Below the pieces are notes generated by a model. The model did no database searches. It saw nothing but the letters and a program-made list of their open reading frames with translations, and had not been told where the DNA came from. 64,000 nt of DNA from Bacteroidales bacterium (GTDB lineage: Bacteria > Bacteroidota > Bacteroidia > Bacteroidales > Bacteroidaceae). The position numbers and the translations under genes were made by a program. Positions 25,495 through 34,460 of the stretch are shown here, piece after piece (within the stretch, counting starts at the first letter, position 1; every line of letters starts with the position of its first letter). The stretch lies in assembly GCA_015060905.1 (NCBI GenBank), contig SUXQ01000006.1, positions 78,825 through 142,824 of the forward strand, written 5' to 3'.

Positions 25495-28065
25495 ATGAAA
25501 AAGACATTATGCATTTTTAAAGTGCTTGCTGTTGCAATAGCCCTTGTGTTTGTTTATAGTTGCGGAACAAGGACTGCATCCGAGGTTGGAACACTTGTCG
25601 ATGCCCTTGATGAATCTGCGTGGGGCGCGTCAAAATGGATATCTGTGGTTGATGCACCCATAATAAGCGACCACAATATAGAGCGTGCCGCCGATGGCGC
25701 AAGCTGGTTCGTTTCCACAGTGAAAAACGAACAGAAGGTAATTTCTGCCAAATGGATGACCACAGGATTGGGCGTGTTTCAATTATGGTTAAACGGACAG
25801 CCTGTTGGAAAGGAAGTTCTTAAGCCCGGCTTTACAAATCCATTCAAGACTAAACTTTCGTTTACTTATGATGTTACCGGCGCTTTTCGCTGCAAGGCAG
25901 GCGCCGAGAATATACTCTCGGCACAGGTGACTCCCGGATGGTGGGGCGACAAAATTGTCACTCCCGGCGGAAACAAGGGAATGTACGGCACAAAATGCGC
26001 TTTTCGCGGCGTACTTGAACTTACATTTGCCGACGGCTCTACAAAATTGTACGGAACGGACCTTGAAAATTGGAAGGCAGGCATTGCCGGCCCGGTGAAA
26101 CATGCGGCAATCTTTGACGGCGAGGAATATGACGCCCGAGAAAAGATGGGATTCGAATGTGTAGAGACACTCTCTGCACCCGAGGAAAATAAAGAGTTTC
26201 GAGGCAAGATTTTCCCCACCAATGGTGCCGAAGTTTATATGCGTCACGACCTTACGTTGCGCCCTGTAAAGGCTTATCTGTGGAGCGGGGTAGAAGGCAA
26301 TAAAGAGAATGAGTATGGAAAAGTTGTTGTTACCAAAGAATTTGCGCCCGGCGAGCCAATGACCATCAAACAGGGCGAGACTCTTGTGGTCGATTTTGGA
26401 CAGAATTGCGCCGCTGTACCTTCGTTCGAGTTTAAGGGTAAGGAAGGTACTGTGCTCACATGCTTGCCCGGTGAAATTCTAAACGATGGCAACGGTGCCC
26501 GCAGTCGCGGAATGGACGGTCCCGAGGGTAGTGTGCACCGCGAGAATCTACGCGCCCATAAAAATTGTTTCCGTCTGCTCTATACGTTCGCCGGTACTAA
26601 GAATTTTGAAACATACTATCCACGCTGCACATTCTTCGGTTACCGTTTCGTGTCAATCACTGCAACAGACGAGGTTACCATAAAATCAATAGCTTCTATC
26701 CCCGTAACATCTATCGCCAAAGAAATAGAAATTGGCACTATTACCACAGGCAACGACCTTGTGAACAAACTTATCTCAAATACCTATTGGGGACAACTTT
26801 CCAACTATCTGTCTGTGCCCACCGACTGTCCGCAACGTAACGAGCGACTCGGGTGGACAGCCGACACTCAGGTATTTACCGAGACAGGCTCTTTCTTTGC
26901 CAATACCGCGAATTTCTTCCACAAATGGATGCGTGACATGCGCGACAGCCAGAATAAATTAGGCGGATTCCCCGGAGTTGCACCTTTGGCGCAATATGGC
27001 AACGAGAAAATGCGTTTAGGGTGGGCCGATGCGGGAATTATAGTTCCTTGGACCATTTGGAAACAGTTTGGCGACACGCAGATTGTCGATGAAAATTGGG
27101 ATGCGATGAATCTGTTCATGAATCACATTAACGACACTAAATACAATCACGAAACTCTTCGTGGCGAGAATGGTAACTATCAGTGGGCCGATTGGCTCAG
27201 CTATGAACCTTTAGAGAGTTGCAGCGGACGGGCCTTTTCGTCCGAAGGACCTTTGCCCGAGGCTCTTGCTTATTGGAACTATCTGAGCGCATCCTATTGG
27301 GTGATTGATGCAGACATGATGGCTAATATGGCCGGGGCTACCGGACGCGATGCAGGTAAATACCGGCAGATGGCCGACTCGGCAAGAATTTATATCAGAG
27401 AGAATTTCATAAACCCCGACGGAACTTTTAAGACCGAAATTCTAAATACTATGCAGACACCGGCACTCTTTGCCCTGAAGAACAAAATTGTTGATGGCGA
27501 GGCAAAAGAAAATATGATTGCTCGTCTGCGCGAGAATTTCAAGCAGCATGATAATTGCTTGCAGACAGGTTTTTTGGGCACCTCTATCCTTATGGGTACG
27601 CTCACAGAGAATGGAATGTCGGATATTGCCTACGAACTGCTTTTCCAGCGTAAAAATCCCAGTTGGCTCTATTCTATTGACAATGGTGCAACTACTATTT
27701 GGGAACGTTGGAACAGCTATATGCTTGATAAGGGAATGGGCCCGCGTGGCATGAACAGTTTCAATCATTATGCTTACGGTTGCGTGTGCGAGTGGATATG
27801 GGAGACTGTTGCAGGAATAGCCGCCGACACTGCTGTCCCCGGGTTTAAGCATATAATAATGAAGCCTGTACCCGACAAACGATTGGGACACATGACAGCC
27901 GAATATAATTCTGCTGCAGGCCTTATAAAGAGTGCGTGGCGATACGAGGGTGACGTGTGGACATGGGAATTTACAATCCCCGAGGGAGCTACTGCCAGCG
28001 TGACACTGCCGGGGGAAACAGAAGCACAGGTATACGAGGCAGGAACCTACACTGTTACCAAGTAA
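25495..28065 (+). CDS. GH78-family alpha-L-rhamnosidase-like lipoprotein
   Basis: Predicted glycoside hydrolase of 856 aa. It starts with a lipoprotein signal (lipobox VYSC). Beta-sandwich domains lie at about 45-410 (GVFQLWLNGQPVGKEVLKPG, FDGEEYDAREK). The (alpha/alpha)6 catalytic domain lies at about 415-780 and carries the family motif PTDCPQRNERLGWTAD (Asp 444, Glu 450, Asp 457). A second conserved segment is GATTIWERWNSY, whose Glu is in the position of the general-base Glu. A C-terminal sandwich follows. The Asn in QRNERLGW is Asp in many relatives. Members release terminal alpha-L-rhamnose from pectin side chains or glycosides. No SusC/SusD genes flank it. Ended by a 40-bp palindromic terminator. 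Confidence 0.88.
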   Translation: MKKTLCIFKVLAVAIALVFVYSCGTRTASEVGTLVDALDESAWGASKWISVVDAPIISDHNIERAADGASWFVSTVKNEQKVISAKWMTTGLGVFQLWLNGQPVGKEVLKPGFTNPFKTKLSFTYDVTGAFRCKAGAENILSAQVTPGWWGDKIVTPGGNKGMYGTKCAFRGVLELTFADGSTKLYGTDLENWKAGIAGPVKHAAIFDGEEYDAREKMGFECVETLSAPEENKEFRGKIFPTNGAEVYMRHDLTLRPVKAYLWSGVEGNKENEYGKVVVTKEFAPGEPMTIKQGETLVVDFGQNCAAVPSFEFKGKEGTVLTCLPGEILNDGNGARSRGMDGPEGSVHRENLRAHKNCFRLLYTFAGTKNFETYYPRCTFFGYRFVSITATDEVTIKSIASIPVTSIAKEIEIGTITTGNDLVNKLISNTYWGQLSNYLSVPTDCPQRNERLGWTADTQVFTETGSFFANTANFFHKWMRDMRDSQNKLGGFPGVAPLAQYGNEKMRLGWADAGIIVPWTIWKQFGDTQIVDENWDAMNLFMNHINDTKYNHETLRGENGNYQWADWLSYEPLESCSGRAFSSEGPLPEALAYWNYLSASYWVIDADMMANMAGATGRDAGKYRQMADSARIYIRENFINPDGTFKTEILNTMQTPALFALKNKIVDGEAKENMIARLRENFKQHDNCLQTGFLGTSILMGTLTENGMSDIAYELLFQRKNPSWLYSIDNGATTIWERWNSYMLDKGMGPRGMNSFNHYAYGCVCEWIWETVAGIAADTAVPGFKHIIMKPVPDKRLGHMTAEYNSAAGLIKSAWRYEGDVWTWEFTIPEGATASVTLPGETEAQVYEAGTYTVTK

Positions 28066-28080
28066 CTTAGTTGTTGGAGA

Positions 28081-28120
28081 AATATAAGCGGGTCAAAATT
28101 AATTTTGACCCGCTTATATT
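28081..28120. terminator. Bidirectional terminator, 40-bp perfect palindrome
   Basis: The 20 bases 28081-28100 are followed directly by their exact reverse complement (28101-28120), with core GCGGGTC on one arm. AT-rich ends provide U-tracts on both strands. It lies between the convergent GH78 and OmpP1-like genes. Confidence 0.88.
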
Positions 28121-28125
28121 GGTTT

Positions 28126-29640
28126 TTAAAATCTCACTCCAAAAGTAAAGATTAGTTTATTCTGAAAGTTTGAAACTTCTGTTGCCGGCAGACTAAATTT
28201 CGGGTCTTTGTATGTATAGAAGTCCGCATTCTGCATCATACATTGGTAGGCGGCGTCAAAATACATACTCTTACCCCGATAGCCCAATCCTAAAGTAAAC
28301 AGATTAGTATCTTTTGTATTTGTATAATCGGTGGCGGTTGTTGCCGAGCTTGGCGAAATATATTTCCACGCATCCTCTCTGAATGCCGATGAAATATAGT
28401 TATAACCGAAACGCATGCTGAGGTTGTCGTCGAGTCGCATTTCCGCACCCAGACGCAGAATATGCTGGGTCTTCATGTTGCTCTCAAATTCCTCTTCCAT
28501 TGCGGGCATTTCTGTACCATCGTCATACTCCATATTTGCCGACGAGTAGTCCACTAATTCATATTCGGCGTTCAAGGCAAGGTAATTGTCGAATGTGTAG
28601 CCGGCACTTACGTTCATACGCCACGGCGAGCTTACATTATAATCGACAATATAATCTTCGCCGTAAGCTTCGGGCCAATAAGTTGCCATTTCTCTGTATT
28701 CTCCATCAATTTCGGGGCCGGCAATATAAGCGTTGCTATATTCCGTTAATTTATAGTATGCGGGCAGGTGAAACGCAAGTCCCACGCGGAAAGGTGAATA
28801 TTCAAACGGACGCAAAATAGCTCCAAGCTTTACGTCGAAGCCCGAGCCTTCGGTCTTTTGCCAATTATCGAGCATGTAAATTTCTCCATAATCATCATAT
28901 TCGCTGTATATTGATGAACGCTGATAATCAACATACTGCATGCCTATTGTCGCTCCCAAATACAGCCTGTCGTCTATGTTGCACGAGAGGTTAAAATCAA
29001 TTTGGTCCACTCCTCCTTTATCCTTGCTGAAGAATGTTGCGTCGGTAGGCAGATAGTTTATTCCCCCTTCATCGTCGAGCAGTCCCGCATCGGCAGCCAA
29101 CAAAGGCAACCATGCGTAGCGCGGGTTCCAATATGAGTCGCTTGTAATGTTGCTAAGGTCGGGCAGACTATTATCGTAAAGATTCTGTATCTGATACTGT
29201 TGCGAATAGTCTCCATCGTACCATCCGTTCATGGCAAACTCTTTGCGAAAGTTGTTACGGTGGGTGTAATTTATTCCAATATTTACGTATTTAAGCGATT
29301 CCCCGCCGACGTGTCCCGAAAATACAATGCCTATATTGTCGAACGAAAAGTTTACATTGTCCTTGCTCAACGACGAGCCTAAAAAGTCGGCCTTAGTGTT
29401 TAGAAAGTTCAGCGAGGCTGTTGCTGCAAAGTCGTTACTGCGGTAGATTCCTATTCCCGCAGGGTTGGATGACATTGATGAAATATCGCCGCCGAGGGCA
29501 CTCATGGCTCCTCCCATGCCCACGAAACGTGCCGTTCCTGTAAGTTCGGGGCTGAACAAAGGTGTTACGTTGTATGTGCTTTGCGCACTCAGTTGCATTG
29601 CTACTGCAAACAATGCCAATATGTTTATTATTCGTTTCAT
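28126..29640 (-). CDS. OmpP1/FadL-family outer-membrane protein
   Basis: Outer-membrane beta-barrel transporter of 504 aa. Signal peptide MKRIINILALFAVAMQLSAQ. The mature start has the FadL-type hatch features ELTGTARFVGMGGAMSALGG and SSMSSNPAGIGIYR (an NPA-containing element), and the C-terminus ends FTFGVRF with terminal Phe. Family members import hydrophobic compounds; Bacteroidales members are often annotated hemin receptor, with little support. Last of three same-strand genes for exported proteins (31815 down to 28126); its signal-sequence DNA is related to that of the Asn-rich gene just upstream. Confidence 0.88.
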   Translation of the reverse strand: MKRIINILALFAVAMQLSAQSTYNVTPLFSPELTGTARFVGMGGAMSALGGDISSMSSNPAGIGIYRSNDFAATASLNFLNTKADFLGSSLSKDNVNFSFDNIGIVFSGHVGGESLKYVNIGINYTHRNNFRKEFAMNGWYDGDYSQQYQIQNLYDNSLPDLSNITSDSYWNPRYAWLPLLAADAGLLDDEGGINYLPTDATFFSKDKGGVDQIDFNLSCNIDDRLYLGATIGMQYVDYQRSSIYSEYDDYGEIYMLDNWQKTEGSGFDVKLGAILRPFEYSPFRVGLAFHLPAYYKLTEYSNAYIAGPEIDGEYREMATYWPEAYGEDYIVDYNVSSPWRMNVSAGYTFDNYLALNAEYELVDYSSANMEYDDGTEMPAMEEEFESNMKTQHILRLGAEMRLDDNLSMRFGYNYISSAFREDAWKYISPSSATTATDYTNTKDTNLFTLGLGYRGKSMYFDAAYQCMMQNADFYTYKDPKFSLPATEVSNFQNKLIFTFGVRF

Positions 29641-29750
29641 CTTCGTGATGTTGTTTGTTAGAGACTTTTACTTCTTGTGGAGGTGTTGTAAACTAATAAT
29701 AAAATTTCCATTCGATGGTTGTTCAGTTTCGGCCTTTTTTGTGGTATTGT

Positions 29751-30446
29751 TTATTTTACCCTCTTTTGCTGAGTCGCGTCGCGGGTGGCGCGTCCAACGT
29801 TCTTGTTATTGTTGCTTTTTGCGTTTCTTATTCTTGTACTGTTATTGTTGTTTGTATTTTCAACATTCTTGTTATTGTTGCTTTTTACAGCGTTTTTTAT
29901 TCTTGTGCTATTGCTGTTGTTTGTATTTTTAATACTCTTGTTATTGTTGCTTTTTACGGCGTTTTTTATTCTTGTGCTTGAGTTATTGCTGTTCTCTTGC
30001 TTAATGGTTTTGTTGTTCTGTACAGCGTTTTTTATTCTTGTACTTGAGTTATTGCTGTTCTCTTGCTTAATGGTTTTGTTGTTCTGTACAGTGTTTTTTA
30101 TTCTTGTGCTTGAGTTATTGCTGTTCTCTTGCTTAATGGTTTTGTTGTTGTTCTGTACAGCGTTTTTTATTCTTAGGCTTGAGTTGTTGCTGTTCTCTTG
30201 TTTAATGGTTTTGTTGTTGTTCTGTACAGCGTTTTTTATTCTTGTGCTATTACTGTTGTTTGTATTTTCAATATTCTTGTTATTGTTGCTTTTTACGGCG
30301 TTTTTTATCTTTAAACTTGTATTGTTGTTTGTTACTTCAATATTCTTATTTTTATTGTTTTCTACTGCGTTTTTTATAACCAGTCCTTGTGCATTAAGTT
30401 GCATTGCTATTATAATCAGTGCAAGTGCGTTTATTATTCGTTTCAT
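29751..30446 (-). CDS. Secreted Asn-rich tandem-repeat protein
   Basis: Exported low-complexity protein of 231 aa. Signal peptide MKRIINALALIIIAMQLNAQ; after cleavage nearly the whole chain is about eight 22-23-residue repeats of the form VQNNNKTIKQENSNNSSTRI followed by KNA. Units contain Asn, Lys, Ser, Thr and Gln, with regularly spaced V/I positions and no Cys. No known domain. The signal peptide is almost the same as that of the adjacent OmpP1-like protein (48 of 60 bases identical). Stops 110 bp before that gene and starts 37 bp after the 443-aa Asn/Arg-rich gene. The central units are nearly identical at DNA level and vary in length by whole codons. A fibrous or amyloid-like surface role is conceivable but is only inference. 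Confidence 0.65.
   Translation of the reverse strand: MKRIINALALIIIAMQLNAQGLVIKNAVENNKNKNIEVTNNNTSLKIKNAVKSNNNKNIENTNNSNSTRIKNAVQNNNKTIKQENSNNSSLRIKNAVQNNNKTIKQENSNNSSTRIKNTVQNNKTIKQENSNNSSTRIKNAVQNNKTIKQENSNNSSTRIKNAVKSNNNKSIKNTNNSNSTRIKNAVKSNNNKNVENTNNNNSTRIRNAKSNNNKNVGRATRDATQQKRVK
29959..30228 (-). repeat. In-frame tandem array, four near-identical 66/69-bp units
   Basis: Units begin at 29959, 30025, 30091 and 30160 and have lengths 66, 66, 69 and 69 bp; degenerate units flank them from about 29820 to 30340. The length difference is one GTT triplet (an Asn codon on the coding strand), as expected from slippage that keeps the frame. The units touch without spacers, so this is not a CRISPR array. 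Confidence 0.88.
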
Positions 30447-30483
30447 ATTAATGTGTTTTTAATTAATGATTCTTATTTATCTG

Positions 30484-31815
30484 TTATCTGCGTCCGCCAC
30501 CGCTGCGTCCTCCGCTGCTGCGTGAGCTTCCGCCACTGCTGCGTCCTCCGCCACCCGAGAAGTTGCTACCGCGTGATTGGCTGCCTATCGTCGAGCGTGA
30601 ATTATTGTTTCTGCTGCCACTGTTGTTGCTGCGCGATACGTTCGAACGATTCTCTGTTCGGTTGTTGTTATACGACGAACGGTTGTTTCTCTTGCTATTG
30701 CTGTTGGTTTTTACCTCTTTTTGTCGGGTAGTGCTACTGTTATTGCGCTTAACATTAGTGTTGTTATTTTCGCGTACAGCATTATTTGTTCTTGTGTTTG
30801 TACCTCTATTATTGTTTACTCTTGTGCTGTTATTTGTTCGTTCAATATTGCTATTGTTACGGGTGCGTTCGTTTGTAACTCCGTTACGTGTAACATTGGT
30901 GCGAGTGCTGCTGGGGCGGTCGTATACTCGTTGGGCGTTATTCGTGCGACGAACGGTGCGGTCGCTTTGTGCAGATGCACTTCTGTTGTTACGTGCAACT
31001 GTTCCTGCGCGAACGCCAGCGTCGGCTCGTGACGGACCTGTTGCACGGGGAACATAACCTGTGCGTCCGCCTCCGTTGCGATTACTGTAAACAGCCTCGC
31101 GGTAACCTCCGTTGAACGAGTGGCGCCAACCGCCTATGTAGTGTCCATGATGATGGTGAATGCCACCGATAGGATAATAAGGGTAGCACCAATGTGGATG
31201 ATGGTAACCTATGTTCCAATACCACGATGAGTGTCCCCAGCCAAACGAAAATCCCCATCCGCAGCCTGTGTACCAACTCCACGAGGGTGAATACCAGGGT
31301 GAAACATATATAGACGAGTAGCTGTAATCGGGATAAACGTCCCAATAAATTCCATCGTCGTAAATTGTCCAATTATCAAGGCCGCAGTTGTAGACTACGT
31401 CCCAATAGAGGGGGCTGCTGAGCACTACTGCTCGGCGGGGGCTGTGGAAACGTACGATGCGGCTCGAATATGTATAATCGGCGTCGCTTGCAGGCTCGTC
31501 GATGTACTCCTCTTCGTAAACTTCTTCTTCGGCATACTCTTGCTCGGTCGAATATGTAGAAGTTGTCGAGCGGCGGTTGTACGCATCCTCGTCAATGCCG
31601 TTTACAATATTGCTTTTCTGCCCTATTCTTACGACGCTTGTGCCATTTTGTGTGGCGTTTGTAGCGGGATCAATTTTAACGGTGTTACTGCTTGTTGTTG
31701 CCTTAACCTCCTTTTTTACTTTCTTCTTTGTGGGTACATAATACAAATCATCGACCTGTGCCATTATTCCCGCCGGAAGAACAAGCATCATCAATATAAA
31801 AATAATCTGTTTCAT
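30484..31815 (-). CDS. Secreted protein with aromatic middle and Asn/Arg/Ser/Gly-rich C-terminus
   Basis: Exported protein of 443 aa. Signal peptide is about 1-19 (LPAGIMAQ). An acidic linker (TEQEYAEEEVYEEEYIDEP) precedes a region at about 115-235 extremely rich in Tyr, Trp, His and Gly (SWYTGCGWGFSFGWGHSSWY, GGIHHHHGHYIGG). The last 180 residues are low complexity, first Asn/Arg/Thr and then Ser/Gly/Arg (SGGRSGGGRR at the end). Bacteroidales often have a gene of this general type just upstream of an OmpP1/FadL gene, so the pairing with 28126-29640 is probably old, while the Asn-rich gene between them looks like an insertion. Function unknown. A TATCTTCG -7-like box lies upstream near 31868 on the minus strand. 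Confidence 0.75.
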   Translation of the reverse strand: MKQIIFILMMLVLPAGIMAQVDDLYYVPTKKKVKKEVKATTSSNTVKIDPATNATQNGTSVVRIGQKSNIVNGIDEDAYNRRSTTSTYSTEQEYAEEEVYEEEYIDEPASDADYTYSSRIVRFHSPRRAVVLSSPLYWDVVYNCGLDNWTIYDDGIYWDVYPDYSYSSIYVSPWYSPSWSWYTGCGWGFSFGWGHSSWYWNIGYHHPHWCYPYYPIGGIHHHHGHYIGGWRHSFNGGYREAVYSNRNGGGRTGYVPRATGPSRADAGVRAGTVARNNRSASAQSDRTVRRTNNAQRVYDRPSSTRTNVTRNGVTNERTRNNSNIERTNNSTRVNNNRGTNTRTNNAVRENNNTNVKRNNSSTTRQKEVKTNSNSKRNNRSSYNNNRTENRSNVSRSNNSGSRNNNSRSTIGSQSRGSNFSGGGGRSSGGSSRSSGGRSGGGRR

Positions 31816-31945
31816 ATATCCTTATTTTATAGTGTTAATAATCGTTTGCAATATTCCTGTTGCGAAGATAGTGCAAACTTTTGTGCAAAAAAGGGGAATT
31901 TTCCTAATTTGCGGGGGAAATTTCCTATAATGTTTTTTTTATTGG

Positions 31946-34435
31946 TTACTCGACTAAAAGTTCCAGTATTCCTACGGCTGCATCTTTCTGAGGGGTAGCG
32001 TATATTCGCAACTTGTCAGTCTCGACATTTCCTTTGAAATTTACCTTGTTGAAACAATCGCCCGCAGTGCCGAATTTTCCCGATGCGACGGGTGTATATT
32101 TATTATATTTCCCATCGGCATAATATTCTGCGTGCCATTTTACAGGTAGTTTCACTCCGCCATTGTCGTTGTACCAATATATAGAGACTGATTTTATTGG
32201 TGACTTTTTCTTCAAGGTAATATCAATCTGCTGCTCCTTGCCCAACTGCGGCCAGCTTGTCCAGCGTGGAATGCTCGTGTCGGCCGAACTTGTGGGCCGT
32301 TTGCCGTCGGCAACGGCAGTCTCTTGGTCGTGTGCGTATGTGAACGATGCTCTTACGTCGGCTATATTTCCTGTGAGCATTGTCACGCTGTTGCGCACTG
32401 TGGCTGCGTCGCGTGCGAACCATACGTTCATCTTCTTATAGTCGCCGCGATTGTTCCACGCATAGTAGGGGATGAGCGTCAGTGTGGCTTTTTCCTCTTC
32501 GCTGTCTGTGGCGGCTGCGGCCTCAATCTTTATGGTTGGGATATTTTTCAATATTCCCTCTGCGAGGGTGCTTATATTCTCTTTTGTCTCTGTGTCGGCA
32601 ATAAAATATTGCGATACGGGGAATTTATTGTCTGCCTCTTCGGCGCAATAGACAAGCGGACCACGTGTCACGCATACACGGTTGCTGTCGGCCTTTACAC
32701 GTTCGTCGGCTACCGACATACGCATGGACATTGGCAGGTTAAGCTCCACAGTGTCGCCCTTTTTCCATCTGCGACGGATGGGCAGGAATCCGTCCACTGC
32801 ATTGTTCTTTACAATTTTATCGTTTATTGTGACGCTTGCCTTGTCCGGGGCATTGTCGGCGTAAGTATATAGTTTGCCCGCTACGAAACTACTGTCTCCG
32901 CACCATGTGGGTATACGCATCCACAGTGTAAATTCTTCATTTTCGCATGTGGGGGTAACATTTATCGTCACTTTTCCGTCGAATGGGTAGTCGGTCTTTT
33001 GTTCAAGTTTAACGTTGCCGCTTTTCAGGGGAATTTCCACGTTGCTGCCGGCGTATAGCGCACAGAAAATATCATCGTCGGTGTGCGAATATATCATGCC
33101 CGATACTTGCGGAATGAGGCGTGCGAGGTTCGACGGGCAGCATGCAGTGCCGAACCACGGCGAGCGTCCCGAATGTCCTACATTGAATGCTTTGCGACCG
33201 TCTGCCTCCAGCGGATTAACATAGAAGAATTTGTTGCCCTCGAGGTTTACCCCTGCAAGTACATTATTATATAGTGAAACTTCGGCAACGTCTACATATT
33301 TTGCGTCGCCCGACATTAGGAACATACGGTAGTTGAAAAGAACATTGCCCACAGCCGAGCATGTTTCATTGTAGGTGTCCTTGTTGGGAAGCACATATTC
33401 GGGCCCGAATCCTTCAATGTTGCGCACTGCGCCCAATCCTCCGGTAATGTGCATCTTTTTGTCTACAATGTCGTGCCATACAGCCTCAAGAGCAGGAATG
33501 AGGGTCGTGTCGCCGGCTATGGCTGCAACATCGGCCATTCCCGAGTATAAATATGTGGCGCGAACAGCATGTCCCACCGCAGTTTTCTGTTCGCGGGCAG
33601 GAAGATGCTGTTGGGCATAATCGGCGGCTCTTATGCTTTTTCCTTCGGGGCTGAATGTTACTCCGCGAATGTCTATGAAGCGTTTGGCCATGTTAAGATA
33701 GAGTGTGTCGCCCGTTACACGATACATTTTTACAAGCGCAAGCTCAATCTCTTGATGGCCCGGAGCTTGGTTCACAGGCTTTCCATCGTTGTAGGCAGGG
33801 TCGCCTTCGAAGAATACCTTGTTAATGTGGCGCGCGCTCTTTTCGGCAACATCCAACCATTTGCGTTTGCCCGTTGCCTGATAGTAGGCTATTGCTCCTT
33901 CGTACATGTGCCCCATATTGTAAAGCTCGTGGCTGAAAAGTACGTTGGAGTAGGGGCGGTCGCCTGTTCCCCATTTATTGTCGGGGTTGCGCATCCACTC
34001 GGCAACCTGATGATATTCGTACAGATAGCCATCGTCGGCCTGTGCATCGGCAATTACATCTATTATTTCGTCCATCTGTTTTTCGAGATTCTCGTCTTTC
34101 TCGAGTGTCAGCAGATAGGCTGCTCCCTCCATCACTTTGAACAGGTCGGACGACACGTAAAGGGCAAGAGGTATTAGTTTCTCCTCTTTTTCTCCTTTTA
34201 TATATGCTGCCGTGCGTCGCAGATTCTCTACGGCAGTCTCGGTCTTTTGCAGTGCAAAGGGTACGAGCGTCTTTTTCTGTATCTGCAATCGAGGCAACCA
34301 GAAGTTGTCGTTCAGTGTAACTTTTTCAAACGATACGGGCGTCAGCGCCTCGTCTACTTTGGTAATATTATTGTTACAGGCTGTCAGTGTGGTGGTTGCT
34401 ATTATGACCGCCGGCAGAATGTTACGTATTTTCAT
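31946..34435 (-). CDS. GH127-family beta-L-arabinofuranosidase-like lipoprotein
   Basis: Glycoside hydrolase of 829 aa with lipobox LTAC (Cys 20). The N-terminal part (SFEKVTLNDNFWLPRLQIQK) and the (alpha/alpha)6 domain match GH127. The catalytic zinc site of the family is visible: Glu 357 and Cys 359 in YNETCSAVGN, Cys 432 and Cys 433 in TACCPSN; the first cysteine of that pair is the nucleophile in the characterised Bifidobacterium enzyme. A beta-sandwich follows, and the last 150 residues form an extra domain (SIYWYNDNGGVKLPVKWHAE) resembling a carbohydrate-binding F5/8-type module. Members remove beta-L-arabinofuranose from plant glycoproteins or pectin. Stands alone, divergent from the YhiM homologue, with a 22-bp palindrome at its promoter. 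Confidence 0.88.
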   Translation of the reverse strand: MKIRNILPAVIIATTTLTACNNNITKVDEALTPVSFEKVTLNDNFWLPRLQIQKKTLVPFALQKTETAVENLRRTAAYIKGEKEEKLIPLALYVSSDLFKVMEGAAYLLTLEKDENLEKQMDEIIDVIADAQADDGYLYEYHQVAEWMRNPDNKWGTGDRPYSNVLFSHELYNMGHMYEGAIAYYQATGKRKWLDVAEKSARHINKVFFEGDPAYNDGKPVNQAPGHQEIELALVKMYRVTGDTLYLNMAKRFIDIRGVTFSPEGKSIRAADYAQQHLPAREQKTAVGHAVRATYLYSGMADVAAIAGDTTLIPALEAVWHDIVDKKMHITGGLGAVRNIEGFGPEYVLPNKDTYNETCSAVGNVLFNYRMFLMSGDAKYVDVAEVSLYNNVLAGVNLEGNKFFYVNPLEADGRKAFNVGHSGRSPWFGTACCPSNLARLIPQVSGMIYSHTDDDIFCALYAGSNVEIPLKSGNVKLEQKTDYPFDGKVTINVTPTCENEEFTLWMRIPTWCGDSSFVAGKLYTYADNAPDKASVTINDKIVKNNAVDGFLPIRRRWKKGDTVELNLPMSMRMSVADERVKADSNRVCVTRGPLVYCAEEADNKFPVSQYFIADTETKENISTLAEGILKNIPTIKIEAAAATDSEEEKATLTLIPYYAWNNRGDYKKMNVWFARDAATVRNSVTMLTGNIADVRASFTYAHDQETAVADGKRPTSSADTSIPRWTSWPQLGKEQQIDITLKKKSPIKSVSIYWYNDNGGVKLPVKWHAEYYADGKYNKYTPVASGKFGTAGDCFNKVNFKGNVETDKLRIYATPQKDAAVGILELLVE

Positions 34436-34460
34436 AGTTGTGTATCTTTTGTTTGTTCTA

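Noticed and set aside
29959..30228. Tandem repeats considered as a CRISPR array
   Set aside because: Units are contiguous with no spacers, lie within a reading frame and no cas genes are near.
29785..30462. Long plus-strand Leu-rich frame (225 codons) opposite the Asn-rich gene
   Set aside because: It is the antisense of the Asn/Lys-rich repeat; poly-Leu/Phe translation is a by-product and it has no promoter.
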